Below are positions 32,187 to 42,300 of a stretch of DNA of 64,000 nt, piece after piece. Where the stretch lies: NCBI GenBank assembly GCA_020632695.1, contig JACKFB010000001.1, positions 310,001 to 374,000 on the forward strand, written 5' to 3'. The position numbers and the translations under genes are program-made. This stretch comes from Deltaproteobacteria bacterium (GTDB lineage Bacteria; Myxococcota_A; UBA9042; PHBI01; JACKFB01). Below the pieces are notes generated by a model, which did no database searches, was not told the DNA's origin, and was given only the letters and a program-made list of their open reading frames with translations. The first letter of the stretch is position 1; the number at the start of each line of letters is the position of its first letter.

Positions 32187-33995
32187 TCATTCACGTGGGG
32201 CGCTCAGGGCCAGCTTGACGGCGGTGTCGGCGCTGACGAGCTGGACGTGCGAGGGCAGGAGCTGGGTCATGGGGACGAAGGCGTTCTCGAGGTTCAGGCC
32301 GCCGTCGCTGGTCATGTAGATCGCGGTAACCGTGCCCGGCGGATAGCCGCCCAGCTCGTCGGCCATCTCCTGGGGTGACAGGAAGAAGGGCTTCTCGGTC
32401 TTGCTTTGCGTGCCGTGGATGCCTCGCCACTCGCGCGGCTTGAAAAGGACGACCTCGGTGCCGTCGTCGCCGGTGAGCACCTCGAAGAAGCGGTCCTTGG
32501 GCCACCAGGGGAACGCGTTGAGCATGTAGGGCACGTTGACCGGGAACACGCCGCGGACGGTGCCCTCCGCTCGGGCGTACCGAGGCAGGAAGTGGTCCTC
32601 GGCCACGTCCCAGGTCTCGAACCAGTCCCAATGCACGACCCCGGTGACGCCCAGGACGCGGGCGTCCTGCTCGGTGGCGGTGACGAAGCGTGCCTGGTCG
32701 GCCTCGTTGAGCGACGTGGGGTAGGCGTACAGGTGGCCGCTGGGCGGCAGGATGAAGCTGTCCCGGCCGGTGCGGCGGCTCGCGGCGTAGTACCACTCGA
32801 GCACGTCGGGAGCCATCCAGGTGAGGTGCGGCGAGACGCTCCAGCTCAGCGGCGCGCAGGCCTCTTCCGCCCCCTCGCACTGGGCGATTCGCTGGCGGAT
32901 CCACGCGCTGCGGGTGGTCATGATGAAGCGGACGTTGTCTCCGTCGCCGACCACGAAGGCCACGTAGGTCTTGCTCGGGTCGTACACGACCTCTTCGGGC
33001 GGGTTCCCCTGCAGCTCGCCGGCGCTCTCGATCGGCGGACGGCGCGTCGAGAAGAAGGACAGGTTGCCGGTCTCGGTGGCGATCGCCCCCATGTTGCGGG
33101 AATCCAGGCACCGCGTCTGCGCCTCGTACAGGTAGCCGCCGATGTTCCACGAGTTGTTGTACCCGTAGACGCCGACCGGCGTCGGCCAACCGCTCTCGTT
33201 GACGACCTGGGTCAGGACCTCGTGCTCGGGGTGCGGGTCCACGCATCCGTTGATGAGGAAGACCACGAAGAGCTTCTGCGAGAAGGCGAGGTCGACCATG
33301 GCCGCCGGCATGTCCCGGCTGAGCGGCGGGTCCTCGAGGGAGTCCGGCTGCGTGTCGTAGCCCGGGTTCAACATCGCCAGCCCGGTGGTCTGCGCCCCGT
33401 ACTTCTCGAAGACGTACTGCGTCGCCTCGAAGGGAGCGCTGTGCGTCGCGAGCTCCTGGGTCGCGTCGAAGGCGGTGCTCTCGCACGCGATATCCAGGTC
33501 CACGTCCACCGGGAGCGCCCCGAGCACCGACGCGACCGTGAGGATGTTCGGCAACAGCGCCTGCTGCTCCGAATACGAGTAGCGCACGCAGGCCGGGAAG
33601 GCGGCCACGCACCGTTGGACGAAGGCGCTGGCCGAGACGACCTCGCCCGGCACGAGCTCCAGCTCCTCGAGCCACTTCGCGTCGGCCGCGTCCATCTGCA
33701 CGTAGACGGAGCCGCCGAGCGCGCGATTCTTCAGCCCCGCGCAGGCCTGCACGGCGAGCTGCATGGGCGCGGACACCTCGGCTCCGACCTCGACGAGCGT
33801 GAACTCGCTCGCGTAGACGGGCGCGGCGTCTGCCACGTCGTCCGAGACGTCTTCGGCGTCGGTGCCGTCGGCCCCGTCGGCCACGTCCGCGTCCCCGCTC
33901 AGCTCGGCGCCGTCGGCGGCCGCGCCGGGATCGCCGCCGCAGCTCGCGAGCAGCGCGGTGACGAGGACCGCCGCGATCCGCGCGCCGCGCGCCAT
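32187..33995 (-). CDS. GxGYxYP-family putative glycoside hydrolase lipoprotein
   Basis: The start at 33995 gives a compact lipoprotein signal (MARGARIAAVLVTALLASC); two further ATGs lie upstream at 34010 and 34061 and cannot be excluded. An Asp/Ala-rich tether follows the lipid Cys. The body carries features of the GxGYxYP family: the name-giving segment appears as SGHLYAYPTSLNEAD (third position Leu instead of Gly), together with VGVYGYNNSWNIGGYLYEAQTRC, TYVAFVVGDGDNVRFIMT, SWSVSPHLTWMAPDVLEWYY and VHWDWFETWD. The family is thought to be carbohydrate-active by structural similarity. Several conserved Asp/Trp/Tyr in these segments could form the active site. Surface-anchored. Confidence 0.75.
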   Translation of the reverse strand: MARGARIAAVLVTALLASCGGDPGAAADGAELSGDADVADGADGTDAEDVSDDVADAAPVYASEFTLVEVGAEVSAPMQLAVQACAGLKNRALGGSVYVQMDAADAKWLEELELVPGEVVSASAFVQRCVAAFPACVRYSYSEQQALLPNILTVASVLGALPVDVDLDIACESTAFDATQELATHSAPFEATQYVFEKYGAQTTGLAMLNPGYDTQPDSLEDPPLSRDMPAAMVDLAFSQKLFVVFLINGCVDPHPEHEVLTQVVNESGWPTPVGVYGYNNSWNIGGYLYEAQTRCLDSRNMGAIATETGNLSFFSTRRPPIESAGELQGNPPEEVVYDPSKTYVAFVVGDGDNVRFIMTTRSAWIRQRIAQCEGAEEACAPLSWSVSPHLTWMAPDVLEWYYAASRRTGRDSFILPPSGHLYAYPTSLNEADQARFVTATEQDARVLGVTGVVHWDWFETWDVAEDHFLPRYARAEGTVRGVFPVNVPYMLNAFPWWPKDRFFEVLTGDDGTEVVLFKPREWRGIHGTQSKTEKPFFLSPQEMADELGGYPPGTVTAIYMTSDGGLNLENAFVPMTQLLPSHVQLVSADTAVKLALSAPRE

Positions 33996-34274
33996 GCAGG
34001 AGGATGCCATCCGCAGACCCCGGGTCAGGGGCGAGGCCGGTGCGCCCCGCGTGGGTCGCATGGTCGCCGAACGCCCCCGCGCGGGCAACCGACCGGCCTC
34101 GGTCGGCGCCGCGCGCGGTGCTCGGCGGGACGCGGCAGCCTCAGGTGAGGGGACCGAAGCCCGCGAGCTGTCCGCGAGGACCCGGCCCATTCCCCGTCTG
34201 TCCATCGGGGGGCGTCCGCCGCCGCCGCTCCTGGCTGCGCGCGATGACCGGACTCGAGGAGGCTACCGCACGCG

Positions 34275-35318
34275 TCAGGCGGACTCGACGCGCCAGGCGA
34301 CGGTCTCGCCGGCGCGGAAGGGGACCAGGGCCTCGCCGGCGAAGGGCAGCTCGGTGGGGACGGGGCGTTCGGCCCGGCGGAGGGTGACCCGGGCCTGGGC
34401 GCGCGGCAGGCCGTAGAAGTCGGCGCCGAAGTGGCTGGCGAAGCCTTCGAGGCGGTCGAGGGCGCCCGCCTGGTCGAAGGCCTCGGCGTAGAGCTCGAGC
34501 GCGGCGTGGCCGGTGTAGACGCCGGCGCAGCCGCTGGCGCACTCCTTGCGGTCGCGGGCGTGCGGCGCGCTGTCGCTGCCGAGGAAGAAGCGGGCGTCGC
34601 CGCTGGTGGCCGCCTCGAGCAGGGCGCGGCGGTCCTCCTCGCGCTTGAGCACCGGCAGGCAGTAGCGGTGCGGCCGCACCCCGCCGACCAGCATGTCGTT
34701 GCGGTTGAGCAGCAGGTGGTGCGCCGTGATGGTGGCGGCTACGCGCGCCGGCTGCGAGCGCACGAAGGCCACCGCGGCGCGGGTGGTGACGTGCTCGAAG
34801 ACCACCCGCAGCGTGGGGTGCCGCGCGAGCAGCGGCCGCAGGCGGCCCTCGATGAAGGCCTCCTCCCGGTCGAAGATGTCCACGTCGTGGTCGGTGACCT
34901 CGCCGTGCACCAGCAGCGGCATGCCCGCGTCGGCCATGGCGTCCAGGGCGTCGTCGACGCGGCCCAGGTCCCGGACCCCGGCGTCGGAGTTGGTGGTGGC
35001 CCCGGCCGGGTACAGCTTCACCGCCTTCACGTGCCCGGTGTCCCGGGCCCGCCGGATCTCGTCGGGCGCCGTGCGCTCGGTCAGGTAGAGCGTCATCAGC
35101 GGCTCGAAGGACGAGCCGGACGGCCGCGCCTCGAGCACGCGCTTGCGATAGGCGAGCGCATCGGCGGCGGTGGTCACCGGCGGCACCAGGTTCGGCATCA
35201 CGATGGCGCGGCCGAACACCCGCGCGGCGTCGCGTACCGTGCGCGAGAGCGCCTCGCCGTCGCGCAGGTGGAGGTGCCAGTCGTCGGGTCGCGCGAGCGT
35301 GAGCGCGTCGGCGGCCAC
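34275..35318 (-). CDS. pyrC: Dihydroorotase (class II, PyrC type)
   Basis: 347 residues, nearly the length of E. coli PyrC. Start is GTG at 35318, 5 bases after the stop of the upstream gene; a CTG 6 bases earlier is possible. Metal-site motifs are complete: DDWHLHLRDG, VKAVKLYPAGATTNS (carboxylated Lys), LLVHGEV, VFEHVTT and FFLGSDSAPH. It cyclises N-carbamoyl-L-aspartate to dihydroorotate in pyrimidine synthesis, in the cytoplasm. It is co-directional and probably co-transcribed with the small PPOX protein gene; a functional link is not obvious. Confidence 0.95.
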   Translation of the reverse strand: MAADALTLARPDDWHLHLRDGEALSRTVRDAARVFGRAIVMPNLVPPVTTAADALAYRKRVLEARPSGSSFEPLMTLYLTERTAPDEIRRARDTGHVKAVKLYPAGATTNSDAGVRDLGRVDDALDAMADAGMPLLVHGEVTDHDVDIFDREEAFIEGRLRPLLARHPTLRVVFEHVTTRAAVAFVRSQPARVAATITAHHLLLNRNDMLVGGVRPHRYCLPVLKREEDRRALLEAATSGDARFFLGSDSAPHARDRKECASGCAGVYTGHAALELYAEAFDQAGALDRLEGFASHFGADFYGLPRAQARVTLRRAERPVPTELPFAGEALVPFRAGETVAWRVESA

Positions 35319-35323
35319 CCGCT

Positions 35324-35725
35324 TCAGCCGGCCAGCGTGACGACGTGGCGCGGGCGGATGCGGTAGATGAGCCGGACCTCGCCGTCCTTGCGGAAGGGGT
35401 AGGGGCGCTTGCCGAGGTAGACCTCGGCGAGATCGTCGATGTGGGCGTCGGCGCCCTCCTCGTCGATGGAGACCACGTCGCCGCGCACCTCGAGCCAGCG
35501 GAAGGGGCTCTGGGTGTCGATCGCCAGCACGGTCACCCGCGGCCGCTCGCGCATGTTGAGGTCCTTCTGGCGGCCCTTCGCCGAGTTCACCAGGATGTCG
35601 CCGCCGTCGACGCTGCACCACACGGGGTTCACCTGGGGCTGGCCGTCGGGCATCAGGGTCGCCAGGCTGACGACCAGCGGGCCGGTGAGGAGATCGAGGA
35701 GCTCTACGGGGATGGTGGCGCTCAT
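35324..35725 (-). CDS. PPOX-class flavin-dependent protein
   Basis: A 133-residue split-barrel protein of the pyridoxamine 5'-phosphate oxidase-like superfamily. Characteristic segments are VVSLATLMPDGQPQVNPVWCSVDGGDILVNSAKGRQKDLNMRERPRVTVLAIDTQSPFRWLEVRG. This length and the G.Q..PVW pattern match F420/FMN-dependent 'PPOX class' enzymes of the Rv1155 type. It probably binds F420 or FMN; the substrate is unknown. ATG at 35725 is the natural start; longer in-frame sequence upstream is Arg/Pro-rich and not conserved-looking. Confidence 0.88.
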   Translation of the reverse strand: MSATIPVELLDLLTGPLVVSLATLMPDGQPQVNPVWCSVDGGDILVNSAKGRQKDLNMRERPRVTVLAIDTQSPFRWLEVRGDVVSIDEEGADAHIDDLAEVYLGKRPYPFRKDGEVRLIYRIRPRHVVTLAG

Positions 35726-35909
35726 GGGGTGATCCTGGGCCGCGCGGCGGCAGCGAGGGGGAGGTGCGGGTGGGCTGCGTAGGGATGGCGTCGTCCGGAG
35801 GCGCGCCTCGTGTGCGGTGAGGCGGCCGCGGCGGCGCGGGCTCGACCGGTCCCGGCGGGCTCGGGCGAGCGGCTTCGACTCTAGCACGCGCTCGCGCGCA
35901 CGCGACAGG

Positions 35910-37628
35910 TCAGGGCGAGGTGGCGCAGGCGGCGACGGCGGCGCCCGTGTCGCAGGCCAGGCCCAGCGCGCCGACGACGCAGCTCGTGTCTCCCGGCGGG
36001 ATGCTGGTGCCGGCGATGAGGCCGGCGCAGGTGCCTCGGCAGCGGGCGGCCGAGCTCTCGCAGGAAAGCGGCGACGCGGAGCAGGCCTCCACGCAGGGCT
36101 CGGGGATGGCGGCCTCGGCCACGCCGTCGCAGGCGCTCTGGGCGTCGCAGGCGGCGTAGCGCCGGCAGGTGGCCTCGGCGTAGGCGCCGGCTCCGGCGGA
36201 GAAGCCGGCCACGCAGCTCGCCACGCACTGCGGATCGAAGGGCGCGCCGCAGTCGCCCTCCAGGTGGGTGCAGAGCGGCTGGCAGAGCGCGTCGCCGGTC
36301 CCGGGCGCCGGCGGGATGCAGGTGATGACGCTCGGGCAGGGCTCGGCGGCGGCGCAGGCCGCGATGGCCGTCACCCGGTCGGTGTTGCCGAAGTAGCCCG
36401 ACGAGCAGGCGGTGACGCAGTCGGCCTCGGCGAAGCCCGGGTCGAAGCTGCCCTTGCAGGAGTCGAGGCGGGCGCACAGGGCCTCGCAGTCGGGCGAGCT
36501 GGGCAGCAGGCACTGCAACCACAGCGCCGCCTGGGCTTCGTCGCTGGGCGGGCAGGTGCTGGCGGCGATGCAGTCGTCGGCGTCCGCGGCGGGAGTGAGG
36601 CCGCCGGGCAGCAGCAACCCGGTGCAGTAGGGCGCGCAGACCGCGGTGTCGGTGAGCCCGCCGAAGTCGCCGCACAGCGCCACCATGGCGGCGCAGGCGT
36701 CGGTGCAGCCCGGGGGATCGGTGGCGGGCGGGGTCTCGCAGGGGGTGACGTCGCCGCATCCGGCGGCCTGGAGGCAGCCGGCGAAACGGAGCGCGACGGC
36801 GCCGGTGCCCACGCCCACGCAGGCCGCGACGCAGGCGTCGGCGGTGGGCCAGCGGTGCCGGAGGGAGGTGTCGGCGTCGCAGTAGGTCTCAGCCGACGCC
36901 TTGTAGTAGGGGCGGCAGTAGCTCAGGCACTGGTCCTCGGGCGTCGGCTGGGCGTTGGTGCAGGTGCTGAGCTGCCCGGTGTCGCAGGCGGGGTCCAGGG
37001 CGTCGACGATGCAGGGGAAGAGCGCGGCGGTCGCGGGGTCGGCGTGGACGGTGCCGGCGCAGGCCGCGCGGCAGAGCTCGGGCTGGTCCTCGGGGAGGTC
37101 GAGGATGACCAGCAGATCGCACTGGTCGAGGGCCTGGCACGTCGCGTCGCAGCCGGCCGCCGGTCCGAGGGGCGGACCGTCCAGCGCGCAGTCGGTGGCG
37201 TCGCAGCCCTCGGCGTAGCAGGCGTAGTTGGCCAGCCACCAGCCGTTCTCGGCCGAGAGCGCGCCGCACGCTGCCTCGCATGCCGCCTGGTTGCCGCCGA
37301 GGGCGCCGAAGCCGCAGGCCTCGCCCGCGTCCTGGCAGAAGAGCTGGCAGCTCGCCGTGCGGAACTCTTCGGGCACCGTGATGGGTGTGGCGTCGGGCCC
37401 GACCCCGTCAGGGGTGCTCGCCGTGTCGGAGCCGTCCACCGCGTCCAGTCCGCCGACCGCGTCCGAGCCCTCGACCGCGTCCGAGCCGTCGGCCACATCG
37501 GCGTCCGCCGCACCGTCCAGGCCCGAGCTGGTATCGCCACCCGCCGGGCCACCGGACCCGCAGCCCAGGCCCAGCAGCGTCAACAGCGCCAAGCCCCCCA
37601 CACCCGCCCGCGCCACTCCCCCAGCCAT
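35910..37628 (-). CDS. Cys-rich modular lipoprotein
   Basis: A 572-residue protein whose ATG at 37628 follows GGAGGCGGCG. Lipobox LLGLGC is followed by a Ser/Asp/Ala tether (VADGSDAVEGSDAVGGLDAVDGSD). The remainder has more than 50 cysteines in repeated modules of roughly 50-70 residues, each with the pattern C...C.....C plus a paired C...C (for example CQLFCQDAGEACGF, CDATCQALDQC, CLSYCRPYYKASAETYC, CTDACAAMVALCGDF, CEALCARLDSC, CQPLCTHLEGDC, CVEACSASPLSCE). Such disulfide-rich arrays occur in secreted myxobacterial lipoproteins of unknown role. No enzyme motif. Likely surface-exposed and dependent on periplasmic disulfide formation. Confidence 0.82.
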   Translation of the reverse strand: MAGGVARAGVGGLALLTLLGLGCGSGGPAGGDTSSGLDGAADADVADGSDAVEGSDAVGGLDAVDGSDTASTPDGVGPDATPITVPEEFRTASCQLFCQDAGEACGFGALGGNQAACEAACGALSAENGWWLANYACYAEGCDATDCALDGPPLGPAAGCDATCQALDQCDLLVILDLPEDQPELCRAACAGTVHADPATAALFPCIVDALDPACDTGQLSTCTNAQPTPEDQCLSYCRPYYKASAETYCDADTSLRHRWPTADACVAACVGVGTGAVALRFAGCLQAAGCGDVTPCETPPATDPPGCTDACAAMVALCGDFGGLTDTAVCAPYCTGLLLPGGLTPAADADDCIAASTCPPSDEAQAALWLQCLLPSSPDCEALCARLDSCKGSFDPGFAEADCVTACSSGYFGNTDRVTAIAACAAAEPCPSVITCIPPAPGTGDALCQPLCTHLEGDCGAPFDPQCVASCVAGFSAGAGAYAEATCRRYAACDAQSACDGVAEAAIPEPCVEACSASPLSCESSAARCRGTCAGLIAGTSIPPGDTSCVVGALGLACDTGAAVAACATSP

Positions 37629-37941
37629 CGCCGCCTCCATGGTGACCCGATGGTGGCAGGATGCCGCGCCCAGGCCAAGACCCACCGCCCGGCACCCGCG
37701 CTGGAAGGTGGGAGAGACCGCAGCGGCGGTGGGAAGGAGGACGCGTGTCGAATTCCGTCGACGCGCCCGAGCGGCTGTCCCTTTGACGGCGGTGGTATGG
37801 GCGTCCCAACGGGGCGGAATCCGCACGGCTCGAATTTTTCTGCGAAACGAATCGGGTCCAGCCGGTCATAGGAGTTGCACAGGGGCGGCGCTCTCGGACG
37901 CCGGAATCCCTCCAGGCCGGTCCAGAGGGCGGGAGGTCCCC
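37629..37941. other. Intergenic region upstream of the transposase
   Basis: A 313-bp gap between two divergent genes. The stretch 37820-37890 is visibly AT-richer (GCTCGAATTTTTCTGCGAAACGAATC in part) and probably carries the promoter of the transposase gene. No convincing terminal inverted repeat or REP hairpin was seen next to the transposase on this side. Confidence 0.5.
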
Positions 37942-38844
37942 ATGAACCGACCGCGCCGCGTCGTGCCCCACACGACCTACATGCTCACCCGCCGCACCAT
38001 CGGCGGCCAGTACCTGTTCCGGCCCGACGGCGAGCTCCCCGACATCTTCGCCTACTGCCTGGCGCTGTGCGCCGACCGTCACAACATCCGCGTCCACGCC
38101 TGCTGTGTGCTCAGCAACCACTGGCATCTCGTCTTCACCGACGTCGACGCGGTGGCCGGGCGCTTCCTCCAGGACCTGCACTCGCTCATCGCCCGCTGCG
38201 TCAACCGGGCCCGCGACCGCCGCGAGAGCCTCTGGGCCGTGCGCGAACCCTCGCTGGTCGAGCTCGTCGACAGCGACGCGGTCTGGGACAAGCTCGTCTA
38301 CACGCTCGGCAACCCCGTCTCCTCGCGCCTCGTGGCCAGCTCCCGCGCCTGGCCGGGCTTCCAGACCCGCCCCGAGGACATCCTCGCCCCGCCCCGCGTC
38401 ATCAAGCGCCCCAAGGCCTACTTCAGCCACCACGGCGTCGAGCCCGAGACGGTGACCCTCACCCTGACGCTCCCCCCGGCCCTCGAGCACCTGCCCGCCG
38501 CCGAGTACGCCAGGACCCTCTCCGACCGCCTCGAGGCCCACGAGTCCAACCTCCGAGACGCCATGCGCCAGGCCGGCAAGCCCTTCCTGGGCCGCGAAGC
38601 CGTCCTTGCCCAAGACCCCTTCGCCCATCCAACCCGCCACCCCAAGAGCCTCATCAGCCCCGAGATCGCCTGCCGCGACAAGGCCACCCGCATCGCCAGG
38701 CTCAACCTCCTGGCCGACTTCCGCCGCCTCTACGCCGAGGCCCTGGCCGCCTGGCGCCGCGGCCTCCGCGACACCGTCTTCCCCTACGGCACCTACCAGA
38801 TGGCCCGCCTCCACAACGTGACCATCGCCCCCGCCCCCACGTAG
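37942..38844 (+). CDS. REP-associated tyrosine transposase (IS200-like, Y1 HUH)
   Basis: A 300-residue transposase with GGGAGG upstream of the ATG. It carries the HUH motif in SNHWHLVF (residues about 57-64) and the family signature LVYTLGNPVSSRLVAS, equivalent to the 'YIHLNPVRAGLV' of RAYT proteins, whose Tyr is the nucleophile region. The N-terminus RRVVPHTTYMLTRRTI also fits. RAYTs are usually single-copy, domesticated transposases that act on REP palindromes and are not autonomous insertion sequences. There are no visible target duplications. Its C-terminal 120 residues (helical, VLAQDPFAHPTRHPKSL) extend beyond the usual catalytic core. Confidence 0.88.
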   Translation: MNRPRRVVPHTTYMLTRRTIGGQYLFRPDGELPDIFAYCLALCADRHNIRVHACCVLSNHWHLVFTDVDAVAGRFLQDLHSLIARCVNRARDRRESLWAVREPSLVELVDSDAVWDKLVYTLGNPVSSRLVASSRAWPGFQTRPEDILAPPRVIKRPKAYFSHHGVEPETVTLTLTLPPALEHLPAAEYARTLSDRLEAHESNLRDAMRQAGKPFLGREAVLAQDPFAHPTRHPKSLISPEIACRDKATRIARLNLLADFRRLYAEALAAWRRGLRDTVFPYGTYQMARLHNVTIAPAPT

Positions 38845-39387
38845 CAGGCCCCCGCATCCCCGCTCGCCGCTCCGTCGCCAGCCCGCCTCCAGGGCCAAGG
38901 CCCACCTGCGCCCGCCCGCCGAAAATCACCCCAGCGTCGTCCGAAGTTCCCCTCCAATCACGCCCGCCAACCCCCACTGAATCTCCATTCAGCGCCCCAC
39001 CACGCACCGCCGCGAACACCTCTCCCGCGTCCGCCCCGACGACGAGCATCCATCACGCGGCAGTCCTCCATCATTTCAATCTCTTAGCAGTACTCGGAGT
39101 TCTTAGCAGCGCAGTTTGGCTGTGCCGTTTCGACCGACTTGATACACGGCCAGTCGCCCGCCACCAACGGGGACCAACGCACGATGAGCGTGGGCGGGGT
39201 CTAGAAATGAACCAGCGGGAAATCCGTCGCGTCCGATGCACCTCGTGAGAGAGCCCAGGCGTCAAAGCTACGTCCATCTCATGGATCGTGAAGTGACGTC
39301 GAGCTGCAGCCGCGTCGAGGCCAGCCCGCGCGCGACAGCCCGCGCCATCACCACGCCCATCCGCGCCCGGCACCACCCGGCCCCGCG
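38845..39387. other. 543-bp intergenic region, no gene seen
   Basis: This gap separates two converging genes. It contains an AT-richer island (39060-39130) with a short direct repeat CTTAGCAG at two positions 17 bases apart. No coding frame has a convincing composition. It may hold the far boundary of the transposase-carrying segment, but no terminal repeats could be identified. Confidence 0.45.
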
Positions 39388-42300
39388 CTACACCGCCGGC
39401 ACCGTGAAGTGGAAGCAGCACCCCGCGTTGGGGGTGGCGTCGACCCAGATGGAGCCGCCGTGGGCCTGGACGATGCTCTGGGCGATGTTGAGGCCCAGGC
39501 CGGCGCCTTCGCCGCGGGGGTTCCGGCCGCGGTTGAACTTGCGAAAGATCAGGGCGGCGTCGGCGGCGGTGAGGCCGGGGCCCTCGTCGCGCACCGAGAA
39601 GCGCAGCATGCGGCGCTCGCCGACGCGGCCGTCGAAGCTCTCGCGCGCCGCCGAGATGGTCACCGCCGTCCCCGCCGGCGCGTAGCGCAGGGCGTTGCTC
39701 AGCAGGTTGATGAACACCTGCTGGATGCGGCGGCCGTCCACCATCGCCGCCGAGATCCCCGCCTCCAAAGCGACGTGCCACTCCACGTCGGCCTGCACGG
39801 CGGCCTGGGTCAGCACGCTGGTCGCCTGCTCGATGAGGGCCGCCGGCTCGACCGGGCTGGCCTCCTTCAGCTCGTAGCTCCAGGCCTGACCGAGCTGCTG
39901 GATGTCGGTCACCAGCCGCTTCATCCGCTCGCCCTCGCTGGCCGCCACGCGGATCAGCGTCGTGACCAGCTCCGGCAGCTCCACCCCCTGCAGCTTCCAC
40001 TGGGCAAGCTCGGCGAAGCCCACCACCGCCGCGATGGGCGTCCGCATCTCGTGCGCCACGATGGAGACCACCTCGTGCTGGGCCACCAGCCGCTCGCGCA
40101 TGCGGATGCGGTCCAGGGCCATCCCCAGCAGATACGCGAGCTGCTGCACGCTCGGCAGCACCGAGGCCAGGTCGGTGTCCACGTGGTGCGCGCTGTCCGC
40201 GTAGAGCAGCCCGGTCACGCCCCCCTCGAGCGGCACCGGCACGCACAGGATCGAGCGCAGGTTCATCGCCAGCACGCTGGCGGCGGCGGCGATGCTGGCG
40301 TCGTCCTCGACGTTCTGCAGACACACCGGCGTGCGGTGGTCCAGCACCTGGCTGGCCACGGTGCGGCTGTACGCGTCGATGCGCCCGTCCCACGAAGCGC
40401 CGCTGCGGTCGGCGATACCCTGCGAGATGCGCAGGCTCTGGTGCTCGCGGGTGGGCGGCACATACACCGTGCCGCGCGCGGCGCCGGCCAGGTCCACGGC
40501 CGCCTCCAGCACGATGGCCGCGCACGCCTCGGCGTCCCACACGTCGGCCAGCCGGTTCAGCACCGCCCCGATGGGGTTCGGGTTCGACGCCGCCGCCCGC
40601 GCCTCGGCCGCCGCCAGGTCGATGCGCCGCAGAAGCCCCCGGGACCGCTCGAGGAAGAGCACGGCCTGGCACCGCTCGAACGCGGCCACGGCCCGCCCGG
40701 CGATCCCCAGCGCCCCGTCCACGTCGTCTTGAGCCAGCGCCAGCTCGGCGCGCGCCATGTCCAACCGCGCGGTGTCCAGGCTGTCGCCCTCGCTCGCCGA
40801 GACGGCCTCGGACAGCGCCTCCGCGGCGGCGTCCAGCGCCCCCTGCCGCAGCAGCGCCGTGCCCCGGATCCGCGCCAGGTGCACGATCTCCGACCGCAGC
40901 TCCAGCTCGCGCGCCCGCGCCAGCGTGTCGGTGGCCTGCTGCACCGCCCCGGCCAGGTCCCCCTCGTCCAGGCTCAGCTCGGCCAGGCGCCGCCGGTTCT
41001 CGACGATGTCGCTGTGGGCGCCGATCTCCTCGGCCAGCCCGATCGCCTCCGCGTAGCCCGCCCGCGCCTCGGCGCCGCGCCCCTGCAGCGCCCGCGTCTC
41101 CGCCAGATTCCCGGCGATGATCGCCGCCACCCGCTTCGACTCGGCCCCACCGCGTCGCGCCAGCGCGCGCTCGAAGGCCTGCTCGGCCCGCTCCAGCGCC
41201 CCGCGCTCCACGAACATGTAGCCCAGGTTGTTGCCGAGGATCATCTGCTCGGCGTGGTCGTCGACCAGCTCGGCCACCCGGATGGCCTCCTCCCAGTGTT
41301 CGGCGGCCTTGCCCCAGTCGCCGCCCAGGTAGCACGCGACCGCGGCGTTGTTCCGCGCCTTCCCCAGCGGCCCCAGCGCCCCCGCCCGGGCGTAGGCCTC
41401 GGCCGCCGCGTCGTAGAGCGCGGTCGCCGCCGGAAAGTCGCCGGCGACGCGGCGGCAGGTGCCCAACGCCATCTGACCGTGGGCCACCCCGAGCGCGTCG
41501 CCCGCCTGCTCGCACAACGCGATGGCGGCCTCGGCGTGCGCGGCGGCCTCCTCGGGCCGGCCCTGCTGCCACCCCAGGGTCGCCAGCTCGCGTCGCACCT
41601 CGGCCATCAGCGGCGCGTGCACGGGCGCCAGCTCCACCTCGGCGGTCACCTGCAGCACCTCGCGCGCGCGGTCGGGCGCGCTGGCGACGCGGAACACTTG
41701 GGCCGCCTGGAGCCGCGCGCGCGCCGCGTCGACGGGATCGGCGGCGGCTGCGGCCAGCTCGACCAGGCGCTCGGCGCCCGCCTGTGCGGCCTCACCGTCG
41801 CCGAGGCGAGCCCGGGCCGCCGTCAGCGCGCACAGCACCCGCAGCGGCGAGAGGTCGCTCGGCAGACGCTCGGGCTGAGCCAGGGCCTCCTCGAGCGGCG
41901 CGATGGACTCGGCCGCCTGCCCCAGGCTCTGCAGCGCCATCCCGAGGCGGGCGGCCACGGCGACGGTCTCGTCGGCGTCGTCGCCTTCGGCCAGCAGCGG
42001 ACGCAGCGCGCCCAGCTCGCGCACCTCGGCGGCCAGGTCGCCGCTCGCCGCCGCCTCGTGGGCGGCCGCGCGGCCGTAACGCACGGCCTCGGCCGGCAGC
42101 TCCGCGGCGCGGGCGTGGCGCGCCAGGTCGCCCGGCGCGGCACCGGCGTTCGCGAGGCGCAGCAGCGCACGCCGGTGGGCGCTGGCCCACCCAGCCTCGT
42201 CCACGGACCCGCGCACCGCGTGGCCGAGCTCGGCGTGGGCCGGGCCGAACGCGTCGTCGGCGCCACGCTCCACGAGACCGGCCGCGCAGAGCGCGTCCAG

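Noticed and set aside
37942..38844. A complete mobile IS200/IS605 element
   Set aside because: No subterminal hairpins or partner gene (tnpB) could be found next to the transposase; the RAYT interpretation fits better.
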